From: Methylocystis sp. MJC1
Lineage (GTDB): Bacteria > Pseudomonadota > Alphaproteobacteria > Rhizobiales > Beijerinckiaceae
Assembly: GCF_026427715.1 (NCBI RefSeq)
Contig: NZ_CP107559.1
Coordinates: 62,001-126,000 of the forward strand
Direction: 5' to 3'
DNA: 64,000 nt
Shown here: positions 23,763 to 32,507 of the stretch, piece by piece
Layout: the number at the start of each line of letters is the position of its first letter
How positions within the stretch are numbered: the stretch's first letter is position 1
Translations under genes and position numbers: made by a program
The notes under the pieces: model-generated
Told to the model about the DNA's origin: nothing
The model's input: the letters and a program-made list of their open reading frames with translations, nothing else
Database searches by the model: none

Positions 23763-24258
23763 CGGTTGAGACGGTTCCTGGCCGTTAAACGGATTATTAC
23801 CGTCTGCGAATAAACTCCGATTCTCTGCGGCTTTGCAAGAATTAAACGGTTAACGAAACGCTAATGCGCAAAGCAGCTCGCTAAATACAGGGGCTAAACG
23901 CCGGCCCAGCAAGAGAGCAGGGGGCGGGGGTCCGGGTCCCCGCTTAGGGACGATAGAGACGCAGCGAAGTCCGATTTGGAGCATGTGACGCGGGCGGCTC
24001 AGGACCTTGATTTGGAGGAAAGGCGCGCAGGGCAGGGAGGTCAAATTCGACTTGTAATCCGCGAATTCGGACGCTCGAACTGAGCGGCCGCGCAAAAGAA
24101 CGCGCGCTGACATCCAGTCTGCGAGTCGCCAACACGCAAGCCGCGGCCGACGCCAATGCGTATCTGCAGGCGAAAATTACGGATCTCGACGGGCACAACA
24201 GATCTTGCCATCGAGCCCCACAAGGCATATGTTATAGGCATATGCTATGAGGCGTCGC
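23763..24258. other. Intergenic region upstream of repA and vapB
   Basis: The first 100 bp hold short repeated elements (CCGTTAAACGG at 23781-23791, AAACGGTTAACG near 23847) that may be RepA operators. From 24080 to about 24235 the plus strand reads as a charged, helical peptide (ELSGRAKERALTSSLRVANT, then QAAADANAYLQAKITDLDG) without a start codon; it may be the tail of a lost gene. No family recognised. Confidence 0.4.
24224..24244. promoter_or_regulatory. Repeated GGCATATG operator upstream of vapBC
   Basis: GGCATATG occurs at 24224-24231 and 24237-24244, start-to-start spacing 13 bp, and ends 14 bp before the vapB ATG. Each contains the palindrome CATATG. Paired sites at this position are typical of autoregulation by an antitoxin with an AbrB-like DNA-binding fold. 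Confidence 0.5.
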
Positions 24259-24495
24259 ATGAGTGCAGTCAGACACGTAAAGCTATTCCGAAATGGTCGG
24301 AACCAGGCGGTGCGGATTCCAGTCGAATTCGAACTCCCGGGTGATGAAGCGATCTTGAGGCGTGAGGGAGACCGGCTCGTTCTCGAGCCAACGCGCAAGC
24401 GCGGGCTTTTAGCCTTGCTGGAGACGATGCAACCCGTCGAAGAAGATTTCCCCGAGATCGAAGATCGTCCTCCACCTGCAGAGAAAATATTTTGA
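24259..24495 (+). CDS. vapB: VapB-type antitoxin (AbrB/SpoVT fold)
   Basis: 78 aa from ATG 24259; another in-frame ATG at 24247 adds four Arg-rich residues. The N-terminal swapped-hairpin motif VKLFRNGRNQAVRIPVEFEL is characteristic of VapB/MazE-like antitoxins; the C-terminal tail (EEDFPEIEDRPPPAEKIF) is the acidic toxin-binding segment. Overlaps vapC by 4 bp (TTGA). It binds and neutralises the toxin and represses its own operon. Confidence 0.9.
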   Translation: MSAVRHVKLFRNGRNQAVRIPVEFELPGDEAILRREGDRLVLEPTRKRGLLALLETMQPVEEDFPEIEDRPPPAEKIF

Positions 24496-24899
24496 CCCGC
24501 TATCTGCTGGACACAAATATCATTTCTGATTTGATCAGGCGCCCCAGCGGGGCGGTTGCGAGCCATATAGCTCGGGTGGGCGAAAAGAATGTTTGCACCA
24601 GCATCATTGTGGCCGCCGAGCTTCGCTATGGATGTGCGAAAAATAGTTCCAAGCGACTCTTACAGGCCGTCGAAAGTCTTCTGGGAGAACTGGATGTGCT
24701 CTCATTAGAAGAGCCAGTCGATATGGAATATGGGCGAATTCGAGCGCAGCTCGAACAAAAAGGAAGTCCGATCGGGGGGAATGATCTGCTGATCGCAGCC
24801 CATGCGCTCGCGGTCGATGCAACGATCGTGACGGCGAATGTAAATGAATTCGCAAGAGTCGAAGGCTTGAAGGTCGAAAACTGGCTTGCCGCCAAGTGA
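24492..24899 (+). CDS. vapC: VapC-type PIN-domain ribonuclease toxin
   Basis: 135 aa from TTG 24492, overlapping the vapB stop. The PIN-domain acidic residues are all visible: Asp7 in YLLDTNIIS, Glu in AAELRYGC, Asp in IGGNDLLIAAHAL and Asp/Asn in DATIVTANVNEF. VapC enzymes cut initiator tRNA or other RNAs. With vapB it forms an intact addiction pair next to repABC, so it probably contributes to replicon stability. Confidence 0.92.
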   Translation: MTRYLLDTNIISDLIRRPSGAVASHIARVGEKNVCTSIIVAAELRYGCAKNSSKRLLQAVESLLGELDVLSLEEPVDMEYGRIRAQLEQKGSPIGGNDLLIAAHALAVDATIVTANVNEFARVEGLKVENWLAAK

Positions 24900-25330
24900 G
24901 TGCTGAGCCACGAACGGGTCCCAACGAGCCTTTGAGGAGCCGCGTTAACCGCTCCGTTGGACGGGCTGAGTCCGGAAAGATCCGTCATTTGGTGGTTTCC
25001 TCTGAAGACAGACCCCGGACCGGCACGCGCTTCAGCGCTTCTTGCATCTTTCATAGGTCGTCGCGGCGGCGGCGCACATTCCTGCCTCAGGCCCGTGCAC
25101 ATTCGGTCGATCATCCGGGGTCACGTCTTTCAGAGCCGCGGCTGGATCGCCCGCGCTAAAGGGCGGGGCAGGGCGGTCGACGAGGAGCTGGCATAAACCG
25201 GCGAGATAGCTGCTTTATACCAAGGGAGTGCTCTACCACTGAGCTACTGCAGCGCTGAGTTCCCCAAATGGGCCTTCGGCGACCCAAAGGTACCCGCTAA
25301 GCCAGGGCTACTTTTTCCAAGCGATTCACA
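24900..25330. other. Gene-poor gap with tRNA half
   Basis: 431 bp without a convincing gene. Apart from the tRNA-Thr 5' half at 25219-25253 I see no repeat, promoter or coding signature. Confidence 0.4.
25219..25253 (-). other. 5' half of a tRNA-Thr(GGT), partial gene
   Basis: The minus strand from 25253 reads GCTGCAGTAGCTCAGTGG then TAGAGCACTCCCTTGGTA: acceptor 5' strand, D arm (GCTC-AGTGGTA-GAGC), anticodon 5' stem CTCCC and loop TTGGTA with anticodon GGT. Past 25219 the sequence no longer closes the anticodon stem, and T arm and acceptor 3' strand are missing. Half tRNA genes are usual traces of integration or excision at a tRNA attachment site. Not a functional tRNA. Confidence 0.7.
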
Positions 25331-26500
25331 TCAAGGGCGCGGCGGCCTCTCCCCCGCCTTTTCCGCCCATACCTGCCGCAGAAGCATTTCATAACGCTTG
25401 GCTATCGCGGGCCACCCGAACTGTTGCGCCGTCGCATAGGCCCCCTCGCGCAGCCGCGACAACAGAGCGGGATCCTCCAGGACGCGGCCTATTTTTTCTG
25501 CAATATCGACCCCATCGGGCTCAATCGCGAAGCCGTTCGCGCCGTCCTCAAGATAGTCTTCTATCCCGCCGACCATCGTCGCGAAAATGGGAACACGGCA
25601 GGCTAGCGCCTCCATGCAGACCAAGGAGAATGTTTCATAGGCTGTCGGCAGGACGAAGGCGTCCGCTGCGGAATAGAGGGCTGGCATATCCGACCGAGCG
25701 CCAGCAAAGATCACACGGCCATCAGCTCCGACCTCGGTCGCCTGCTTCTTGTAGGGTTCGGTTTTGTCGGAGCCGATGACGAGCAAGCGAACATCGGACG
25801 GAAGCTTGCCCAGCGCATCGATCACATGGCGAAGGCCCTTGCGTTCGAATTCATGGCCGACGAATAGCAGCAGCGGAGCGTAGCTTGGGATATTGAACTC
25901 GGAGCGGATGCTCGCGCGGTCGGCTTCCGACGGGCGGAACCGATCGAGATTGATCCCGTTTGGAATGACGACGATGCGTTCGCGAGGGACATTGTGAAGC
26001 TCCATGAGCTCCTGTACCACGCGCTGCGATACGGCCACATATCTGCGAAACCGAAGCCCGTCGATCATCAGAAAATCCCGGGCGCTTACCCAGTAATGCA
26101 TGGGATTCAGGCGCCACAATTGGCGGCCGTTGCGTGACTTCGCCGCGAGACTCGCTTTGTTGACGGCGTGCACGACGACAATGTCGCCGGCCAGGGTATC
26201 TCCATGGCTGACTGTCACCGCATCCTTCTGGCGACGAACCTCCAGCGTCGCCGCTATCGTAAAGATCGGGACGACGACCATGCGTCCGAAATATTGCCCC
26301 CAACGGCCCCGCGTCGGAATTTTCGTGAGCCAGGGCGTGATGAGTCGGACCTGCATTTCCTCCGCAGCGGGAGCGATGCGCGCAATGACCGTCGAAGGGA
26401 CGCCCTCGGCCTCCCAGGCGCGTTGAAGTTCGAAGGCGACGGTCTCGACGCCTCCCGCCGTGCTGAATTCCTGCACGACTTGGAGTATCCTGAAGCCCAT
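25331..26500 (-). CDS. GT4-family glycosyltransferase
   Basis: 389 aa from ATG 26500 (MGFRILQVVQEFSTAGGVET). N-terminal GT-B domain carries the nucleotide-sugar-acceptor signature FSTAGGVETVAFEL; the C-terminal domain has LLFVGHEFERKGLRHVIDAL and the E-x7-E-like motif TAYETFSLVCMEALACRVPI. Retaining transferases of this class add sugars to lipid-linked oligosaccharides at the cytoplasmic face of the membrane. Last gene of the minus-strand polysaccharide operon, 166 bp after the co-polymerase gene. Confidence 0.88.
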   Translation of the reverse strand: MGFRILQVVQEFSTAGGVETVAFELQRAWEAEGVPSTVIARIAPAAEEMQVRLITPWLTKIPTRGRWGQYFGRMVVVPIFTIAATLEVRRQKDAVTVSHGDTLAGDIVVVHAVNKASLAAKSRNGRQLWRLNPMHYWVSARDFLMIDGLRFRRYVAVSQRVVQELMELHNVPRERIVVIPNGINLDRFRPSEADRASIRSEFNIPSYAPLLLFVGHEFERKGLRHVIDALGKLPSDVRLLVIGSDKTEPYKKQATEVGADGRVIFAGARSDMPALYSAADAFVLPTAYETFSLVCMEALACRVPIFATMVGGIEDYLEDGANGFAIEPDGVDIAEKIGRVLEDPALLSRLREGAYATAQQFGWPAIAKRYEMLLRQVWAEKAGERPPRP

Positions 26501-26666
26501 CCCACCCTCTCCATGCCTGCCGGGGCTCAAGCGCGCCGTTGAAAAAAATTGCCGCGCTACTGCTTAAAAAAATTTCCCGGCGAGGCCGCGACGAGAAAGA
26601 AGGGGCGCGCGTAGTTGAGTCTGCGCCCATCCGGGAGCGGCCCGCCCGAGCGGTAGCGCGACGCGC

Positions 26667-28787
26667 TTATGCGGCGGTGCGCCTCCTGTCGAGCCTCTCC
26701 ACGAGGTCGTCCGCCAGCCAGCCGCCGCCGGCTACAGCCTTTGTGATGACGACGCCGAGAACGTCACCGCCCGCGGCTCGTAGGCGCTTGAGAGAGTTTC
26801 TCGCGTCGTCCGCCAATTCGCCGCCCCATTTCGCGCAGTAGAGCACGCAGGACGCCCGCCGGGCGATGATCCTCGTTTCCAGAGTCTCTGCCGGGGCGCA
26901 ATCCAACAGCACGAGATCATAGGCGTCGGCATCGTCGAGGACGTCGCGCAGGCCTTTGAAGAGGTTGGGTTTAACGACCTCGCCCACCGCCCCGATCGGC
27001 AGTGCGTCCACGTTCGGGAAGGATGTCGCCGCCACGGCGTCCGCGAATGGAACCGAGCCCTCGAGGACGTCGATCAGACCGGGCCCGCTTTCGAGATTGA
27101 GAACCTTTTCGAAGCAGGGATTCTTTGCATCGCATTCAACGACCAGGACAGCATAGCCGTGGTCGGCGATCAACTGGGCAAGAGACAACGTCGTGAAGGT
27201 TTTGCCATCGCCTTCGCCCTTCGACGTTATTGCGACGGCCTTGAACTCTTCGAGATCCAACGCGGAGCCCAGATCGTAAAGCGCGTTTTGCAGCGACGCA
27301 TCGTCTTGGGCCAATCGAAGCGCGATTTCGAGAGGGGGGTCCGTCGGGCTTCCAAAAATGGACGCGCGCATAGATTCCGATTTAGGTCTGAGTCTCGGAA
27401 GCTCGACGCAGAGCTTCTCGCCCGTCAGTACCGCGAGTTCGGAGGATGTGCGCACGCTCTTGTCGAGATGGTCGCGAAGGATCGCCGCCGCCGCGCCAAG
27501 AAGACAGGCGACCGTGAGGCCGGCCGCGAGGAAAGGGATGCGCTTTGGAAAGAAGGGCTTTGTTGGTAGTTCGGCGAGATTGACGAGCCGAACGCTGCCG
27601 AGCAGAATCCGCTTCTCGGTTTCCAGCTCGCTTGCGCGCTTATAAAGATCCGAATACTGCTTGCGCTTGAGTTCGGCGCTGCGGACCATATTCTCGACCG
27701 AACCCTCTTCGAGCGTCGCCAGGCCGACGTCGTCCTTGACGGTATCCATTTTGCGCTTGAGCGACTCGACGAGGGCCTTCGCCGCGTCGCGATCCTTCTT
27801 GATGCTTTCCGCGACCGCCGCAATCTCGGCGCGCAGACGCTGCTTGACCGTCGCGCGCTCCTGTTCCAGGGCGCGCAGGGTGGGGTGTAGGGACCCGAGG
27901 GCGTTTCCCGCCGCGGCCACCTGGACTTCGATCGCGGTCAGTTGGCTCTTCAGGTCGGAGACGGTTCGGCTTGCGAGAACGCTCGGCGAATTTGTCGTCC
28001 CGTTGATCCTGTCCGCGTTGATCTCCTTCAGGCGCGCGTCCGCATCCGCAAGCGCGCCTTCTGCAGTGGAAAGCTGTTGAGAGACGCTGGTCAGCCGTTC
28101 CGAGCCGATCGGGGCCGCCGTCCCGCGCACCAGACCCTTCGCCCGACGGAATTCCTGGATTTTCGCTTCCTCACGACGCAGCTCCGCGTCGAGTTGATTT
28201 GTTTCCTTCCACAGCCACTTGGCGGCTTGTTCGCGACTCGCCGCCAGCGCGGACCGCTGGTCTTCCAGAAAAGCTTCAATGAGCGCGTTGACCATCTTTT
28301 GCGCAATTTCGGGCTTCGACGCCTGATAGGAAACATTCAGCACGCGCGAACGCCCAACGTTGCCAAAGCCGTAATGCGGTTGGACAAACTCGAAGAGGGC
28401 CTGACTGTCCGTCCTGAGCTTCTCGCATCTGGCGCGCGACGAAAAAAAGCCCAATTGCGCCGCGCATTCATCCAGCACCAAGTCGAGAACGCCAGGCATG
28501 GCGAGCGCGAGACGGATGATCCTCGGCGAGCTCAACATCAGGAGCTGGCTCTCGAGATCCGCCGGGTCGCCGACTTTCTGCGCAGCGGCCGGCGAGGTGT
28601 TCACGCCGGGCTCGGGCTCGGTGACGATGACGGAGCCGGAAGCCATGTAACTGACCGGGAGGATAATGAGCGCGACCACGGCCAGCGCCATGATGCTCCC
28701 GGCGACGATCAGGAACACGCGGCGCCGCCTCCACAGACGCGACAATAAACCAGTCGTCCGCGCAGGCTCCGCGGGTTCCAACGTCAT
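26667..28787 (-). CDS. Wzc/ExoP-like polysaccharide co-polymerase with CpsD-type ATPase domain
   Basis: 706 aa from ATG 28787, overlapping the upstream gene (ATGA). Wzz domain: first membrane helix about 24-48 (VFLIVAGSIMALAVVALIIL), long periplasmic coiled coil (about 180-390), second helix near 420-438. The cytoplasmic ATPase domain has Walker A GEGDGKTF (about 523), Walker A' VLVVECDAKNP (Glu-Cys-Asp in place of the usual I-D-A-D) and Walker B LVLLDCAPA. It lacks the tyrosine-rich tail of BY-kinases, ending DLVERLDRRRTAA. Controls chain length and export of the polymer; autokinase activity is doubtful. Confidence 0.88.
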   Translation of the reverse strand: MTLEPAEPARTTGLLSRLWRRRRVFLIVAGSIMALAVVALIILPVSYMASGSVIVTEPEPGVNTSPAAAQKVGDPADLESQLLMLSSPRIIRLALAMPGVLDLVLDECAAQLGFFSSRARCEKLRTDSQALFEFVQPHYGFGNVGRSRVLNVSYQASKPEIAQKMVNALIEAFLEDQRSALAASREQAAKWLWKETNQLDAELRREEAKIQEFRRAKGLVRGTAAPIGSERLTSVSQQLSTAEGALADADARLKEINADRINGTTNSPSVLASRTVSDLKSQLTAIEVQVAAAGNALGSLHPTLRALEQERATVKQRLRAEIAAVAESIKKDRDAAKALVESLKRKMDTVKDDVGLATLEEGSVENMVRSAELKRKQYSDLYKRASELETEKRILLGSVRLVNLAELPTKPFFPKRIPFLAAGLTVACLLGAAAAILRDHLDKSVRTSSELAVLTGEKLCVELPRLRPKSESMRASIFGSPTDPPLEIALRLAQDDASLQNALYDLGSALDLEEFKAVAITSKGEGDGKTFTTLSLAQLIADHGYAVLVVECDAKNPCFEKVLNLESGPGLIDVLEGSVPFADAVAATSFPNVDALPIGAVGEVVKPNLFKGLRDVLDDADAYDLVLLDCAPAETLETRIIARRASCVLYCAKWGGELADDARNSLKRLRAAGGDVLGVVITKAVAGGGWLADDLVERLDRRRTAA

Positions 28788-29950
28788 GCTCGAAGCTCCG
28801 AAGCGGACAGAGCGCCAGAGGGCTGATGGCGTTGGATGTGTTTCCGATAGGCGGACTCTATTAAGGCAGTCAGTTCCGAGCGAAACCGGTCGCTTGAAAA
28901 GCGAGCGGCTTGCGCGCGACACGCCTCGGGAGAGAAGCTCGCCTCCCGCTGGACGAAGGATCTGACGCAGCGGGCGATCTCTTGTGGATCCGGGCTGCTG
29001 AAAAACATTCCCGTGCCGTGATCCGGTCCTTCGCGCACCGTCTCGAGCGCGCCGCCTCTCCCCAATGCGAGGACCGGCAAGCCTTCGGAAGAGGCTTCGA
29101 GGACGACGATGCCGAAATCCTCTTCCGCAGCGAAAATGAAGGCGCGCGCCGTCGCCATCAATTCCCGCAGCCTCTCATTGGATACGAAGCCGGCGAAGGC
29201 GACGTTAGGGCCCGCCATCTCCTTGAGGCGCGCCGCTTCGGGACCATCACCCGAGACGATCAGTTCCAGGTCGGGAAGCTCTTCGAAGGCGCGGACGATC
29301 GCTTCGATGTTCTTATAGGGAACCAGCCGGCTGGCGGCGAGGAAATGATTCCTCCGCCCGCGCGCCATCGGCTCCTTGGCGAGTTCGACTGGCGGGTGAA
29401 TAATCTGCGCCGTGCGGCCGTAGATCTTCTTTATGCGGCGAGCGACGAACTGCGAATTTGCAACGACGACGTCTGGACCGTGGGCCGTCCGAACGTCCCA
29501 GAGCCGCATAAAATGAAGGAGCATGCGCGCGGCGACGCTTTTGAGGCCCTTTGAGTAGCCCAACTCACGCAGATAGGTGTGCTGAAGGTCCCAGGCATAT
29601 CGCATTGGCGAATGGATATAGGCCACATGAAGCTGGTTCGGCCCGGTGATGACGCCTTTAGCGACGGCGTAGCTGCTGCTTATGACCAGATCATATTCCG
29701 AGAAATCGAACTGCTCTATCGCGAGAGGCATCAGCGGGAGATAGAGACGGTGCATTTTATGCAGCAGCGGGAGCTGCTGAATGAAGCTCGTTCTCGCTTC
29801 GGAAAAGCCGATAAACTCCCGATCCTTTGCGTCGAGGATATCGAACAGCGTAAAAACATCCGCGGAGGGATAGCACCGAAGGATCTCGCGAAGAACGCGC
29901 TCCGCGCCCCCTGCCACGTAGAGCCAGTCGTGAACGATTGCGACGCGCAC
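28784..29950 (-). CDS. GT4-family glycosyltransferase (mannosyltransferase-like)
   Basis: 388 aa. Begins MRVAIVHDWLYVAGGAERVL, the acceptor-site signature of WbaZ-like GT4 enzymes, and has HPPVELA, FLAASRLVPYKNIEAIVRAF and EEDFGIVVLEASSEGLPVLA (E-x7-E motif) in the C-terminal domain. First gene of the minus-strand operon (this gene, Wzc-like, GT4). Sugar donor unknown; the closest named family transfers mannose from GDP-mannose. Confidence 0.88.
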   Translation of the reverse strand: MRVAIVHDWLYVAGGAERVLREILRCYPSADVFTLFDILDAKDREFIGFSEARTSFIQQLPLLHKMHRLYLPLMPLAIEQFDFSEYDLVISSSYAVAKGVITGPNQLHVAYIHSPMRYAWDLQHTYLRELGYSKGLKSVAARMLLHFMRLWDVRTAHGPDVVVANSQFVARRIKKIYGRTAQIIHPPVELAKEPMARGRRNHFLAASRLVPYKNIEAIVRAFEELPDLELIVSGDGPEAARLKEMAGPNVAFAGFVSNERLRELMATARAFIFAAEEDFGIVVLEASSEGLPVLALGRGGALETVREGPDHGTGMFFSSPDPQEIARCVRSFVQREASFSPEACRAQAARFSSDRFRSELTALIESAYRKHIQRHQPSGALSASELRA

Positions 29951-30096
29951 TTTGTCCTCCGGAAAACCAAACCTGAGCCGAGAGTCACGCGTTAAAACAA
30001 ACCGAGCGCAGTAAATATTTCTTTAAGCATTATTACGGAATTCGCTTGCAACGAAATCTGTCGGGCAACGGACGGCGCCGGCCGCGCGCAGTTGCC

Positions 30097-30108
30097 GTAA
30101 GCGCTTAC
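30097..30108. promoter_or_regulatory. Perfect palindrome GTAAGCGCTTAC between divergent polysaccharide operons
   Basis: A 12-bp perfect palindrome with the AAGCGCTT core typical of LacI/GalR-family operators, in the 286-bp gap between the divergent operons starting at 29950 and 30237. No regulator gene of that family is in the window. The rest of the gap is A+T-rich near 30010-30050 and has no other recognised site. Confidence 0.4.
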
Positions 30109-30236
30109 AGCAGCAGCCTGTATTGAAAGCGCATGTTATCTATCTCGAGAACTTTGTCTGCGCGGGTTCGGGTTTTTGAATTAAACCCCATATGAAATTC
30201 GACTACCTACGTTAGAGCCAAGGAGCGAAGATCGCA

Positions 30237-31250
30237 ATGCTTCAGCGGGATATCGCCAACTCGCTGTCGGGCGTTGAGCCCTTGCAACGGGCGGCGGACG
30301 CGGTGAAGGCCGCCTTCGTAGGTCCGAGGGCTTGCTTTTTCACCTTCCACCGCGCCGCGCCGTCCTCCCTCTGGGACGCGCTTCCCAATAGAAACTTCTA
30401 TCTCGATTCTGATTATCTCGAGCGATTGCTCGCCTATCTGCTTAAAAGCGGATGGGAGATCGTAACGGTCGAAGAGGCGCTCTCTCGCGTTAGCGCGCGC
30501 GAGAATGGTAAAAAATTCGTTAATTTTTCGGTCGATGACTGTTATCGAGACACTTTCGAACTCGTCGCGCCATTGTTCCGGAAGTTTCAGGTTCCCGTAA
30601 CGCTATTTCTAACGACGGGGATACCCGATGGCGGCATGCCTTTGTGGGGTGCCGGCCTCGAGGAGATCTTGCTGCGCCGTGACAGAGTGCTCTGCGAGGG
30701 CGCCCCCATCGATGTCGAAACCCCCGAGGCGAAGCGAGAGGCTTTCAGCCGGATACATCATCTTTGGGACGGGCCCGGAGCCGCCGAGCATTACGGCTCC
30801 TTCTGTCGGGCCAACGGATTCGATGCAGAAGAAATCCATTGGCGCCACGCCATTTCCTGGGAAATGCTCGAGGCCTTGCGTGACGACCCCTTAGTCGAGA
30901 TCGGGGGCCATACGGTGACCCATGCGCGCATATCCGCCTTGCCCGAGGATGATGCTCTTTCCGAACTGGCGGGTTGTCGCGCCCGAATAGCGGAAAGGCT
31001 CGGTCTCGACGCGCGCCATTTCGCTTTTCCTTACGGTCGCGCCGCCGACGCCGGCCCGCGCGATTTCGAGCTCGCGAGAAAAGCAGGCTATTCCTCTGCA
31101 GCAACCACTCGGAAAGGCGTTTTCCGGGGTGGAGACCCGTTCAGTTTGCCGAGGAACACGTTGAATGGCGCGGCCAAGAGTCTGACGATGGCGCAAGCGC
31201 ATCTCATGGGCCTTACCGGCTTTGCGGCACGGGCGCTTGGTCGCGTTTGA
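30237..31250 (+). CDS. Polysaccharide deacetylase (NodB homology domain)
   Basis: 337 aa from ATG 30237, with AGGAGCGAAG upstream. NodB-type motifs are in order: VNFSVDDCYRD (catalytic Asp and metal-binding Asp), EIGGHTVTHARIS (H-x3-H metal ligands) and FAFPYGRA. No signal peptide, so it may act in the cytoplasm on lipid-linked sugars or be exported otherwise. Removes acetyl groups from N- or O-acetylated sugars. First gene of the plus-strand polysaccharide operon. Confidence 0.88.
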   Translation: MLQRDIANSLSGVEPLQRAADAVKAAFVGPRACFFTFHRAAPSSLWDALPNRNFYLDSDYLERLLAYLLKSGWEIVTVEEALSRVSARENGKKFVNFSVDDCYRDTFELVAPLFRKFQVPVTLFLTTGIPDGGMPLWGAGLEEILLRRDRVLCEGAPIDVETPEAKREAFSRIHHLWDGPGAAEHYGSFCRANGFDAEEIHWRHAISWEMLEALRDDPLVEIGGHTVTHARISALPEDDALSELAGCRARIAERLGLDARHFAFPYGRAADAGPRDFELARKAGYSSAATTRKGVFRGGDPFSLPRNTLNGAAKSLTMAQAHLMGLTGFAARALGRV

Positions 31251-31318
31251 CGCCTTGGCAGGGTTGTATCGAGCGGATCGCTCTCGTCTGGAAATAAGAA
31301 GCAGAAAGCGACGTTCCA

Positions 31319-32476
31319 ATGTCGGATGGTCCTCTGAGAGTCGTCTCTGTCGCACATTCCGCCATTAAGCGGGCAGGAGGGCGCCAACGTTATTTGCCGC
31401 TTCTAGGGGATCGTGACCTCGACATGCATCTTGTCGTGCCGAAGCAGTGGCGTGAATTCGGACGAGTGCTGGACGCGGAGGGGGAAACCGACCCGCGCAT
31501 GAATCTTCACATCCTGCCGATCGTGATCCCCGACGCCGGGCCAATGAATTGGTATCTCCATTTCTATCCGGGCCTGCGGCGGCTCCTGAAGCAGACGCGC
31601 CCCGATGTGCTGCATCTGTGGGAGGAGCCCTGGAGCCTCGTCGCGCTCCAGGCGGCGCTTCTCAAATCCAACGCCGCCCTCGTGCTCGAAGTCGATCAGA
31701 ATATTCTGAGAACCCTCCCGCCTCCATTCGAGTGGATTCGCCGCTTCGTACTGGGCCGAACCGCCCACGTTCTGGCGCGAAGCGCCGATGCGCAAATGGT
31801 CGTCCGCGCTAGAGGCTATAAGGGCCCTGTGAGCTTTATTGGCTACGGCGTCGACCGCGACCGGTTCCACCCTGGCCCGGTCGCGGAGAAAGGCGCAGGC
31901 GCGCCGTTGAAGATCGGCTATGTCGGTCGCGTGGTCATAGAGAAGGGTCTCGATGATGCGCTCGACGCGTTGGCCCGAACCGAGGCGGCGCATACTCTCT
32001 CTATCCTGGGGGAGGGACCCCATCGACCCGCGCTGCAGGCGCGCGCGGAGCAATCGGGACTTTCGTCGCGCCTATCCTTCGCGAGTTGGGGTTCGCCCGA
32101 CGAGGTGGCGTCTTTCCTGCGCGGGGTCGACGTTCTCATTCTGCTGACCCGCACAATGCCTAGGGTCAAAGAACAATTCGGCCGCGTGATCATCGAGGCG
32201 CAAAGTTGCGGCGTGCCGGTGATTGGGTCCACCTGCGGCGCCATACCCGACGTCGTCGGCGAGGGCGGTTGGATCATCCCGGAATCGGATCCTGCGAGCC
32301 TCGCGCAGCTGCTCGACGAAATCGGGAAAGATCCTGCGCTTCTGAAGGCGAAGCGGGAGGCGGCGATTAAGAACGCCGCGCGATTCTCATACGAGGCCGT
32401 GGCCTCCGTGCTGAAAGCGGCCTGGGTCGAGGCCGCGGGCGAGGCGATACATCGAGAATCGCGCGCTCGAGCATGA
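31319..32476 (+). CDS. GT4-family glycosyltransferase
   Basis: 385 aa from ATG 31319. GT-B fold with C-terminal nucleotide-sugar domain: KIGYVGRVVIEKGLDDALDA, LSILGEGPHRPALQARAEQS and EQFGRVIIEAQSCGVPVIGS (E-x7-E). The N-terminal domain lacks the glycine-rich acceptor loop of the two enzymes on the opposite strand, so it likely uses another acceptor. Lies 68 bp after the deacetylase in the same operon. Confidence 0.87.
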   Translation: MSDGPLRVVSVAHSAIKRAGGRQRYLPLLGDRDLDMHLVVPKQWREFGRVLDAEGETDPRMNLHILPIVIPDAGPMNWYLHFYPGLRRLLKQTRPDVLHLWEEPWSLVALQAALLKSNAALVLEVDQNILRTLPPPFEWIRRFVLGRTAHVLARSADAQMVVRARGYKGPVSFIGYGVDRDRFHPGPVAEKGAGAPLKIGYVGRVVIEKGLDDALDALARTEAAHTLSILGEGPHRPALQARAEQSGLSSRLSFASWGSPDEVASFLRGVDVLILLTRTMPRVKEQFGRVIIEAQSCGVPVIGSTCGAIPDVVGEGGWIIPESDPASLAQLLDEIGKDPALLKAKREAAIKNAARFSYEAVASVLKAAWVEAAGEAIHRESRARA

Positions 32477-32507
32477 AGCGTTTTGAGAGCCGAAGACGGC
32501 ACCGGGC

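Noticed and set aside
23763..23870. parS centromere near repA
   Set aside because: GTTCCTGGCCGTTAAAC near 23773 comes close to GTT-N4-GC-N4-AAC, but the right arm is shifted by one base; not reported as a site.
25200..25260. Complete tRNA gene
   Set aside because: Only the 5' half matches; the anticodon stem cannot close and no T arm is present.
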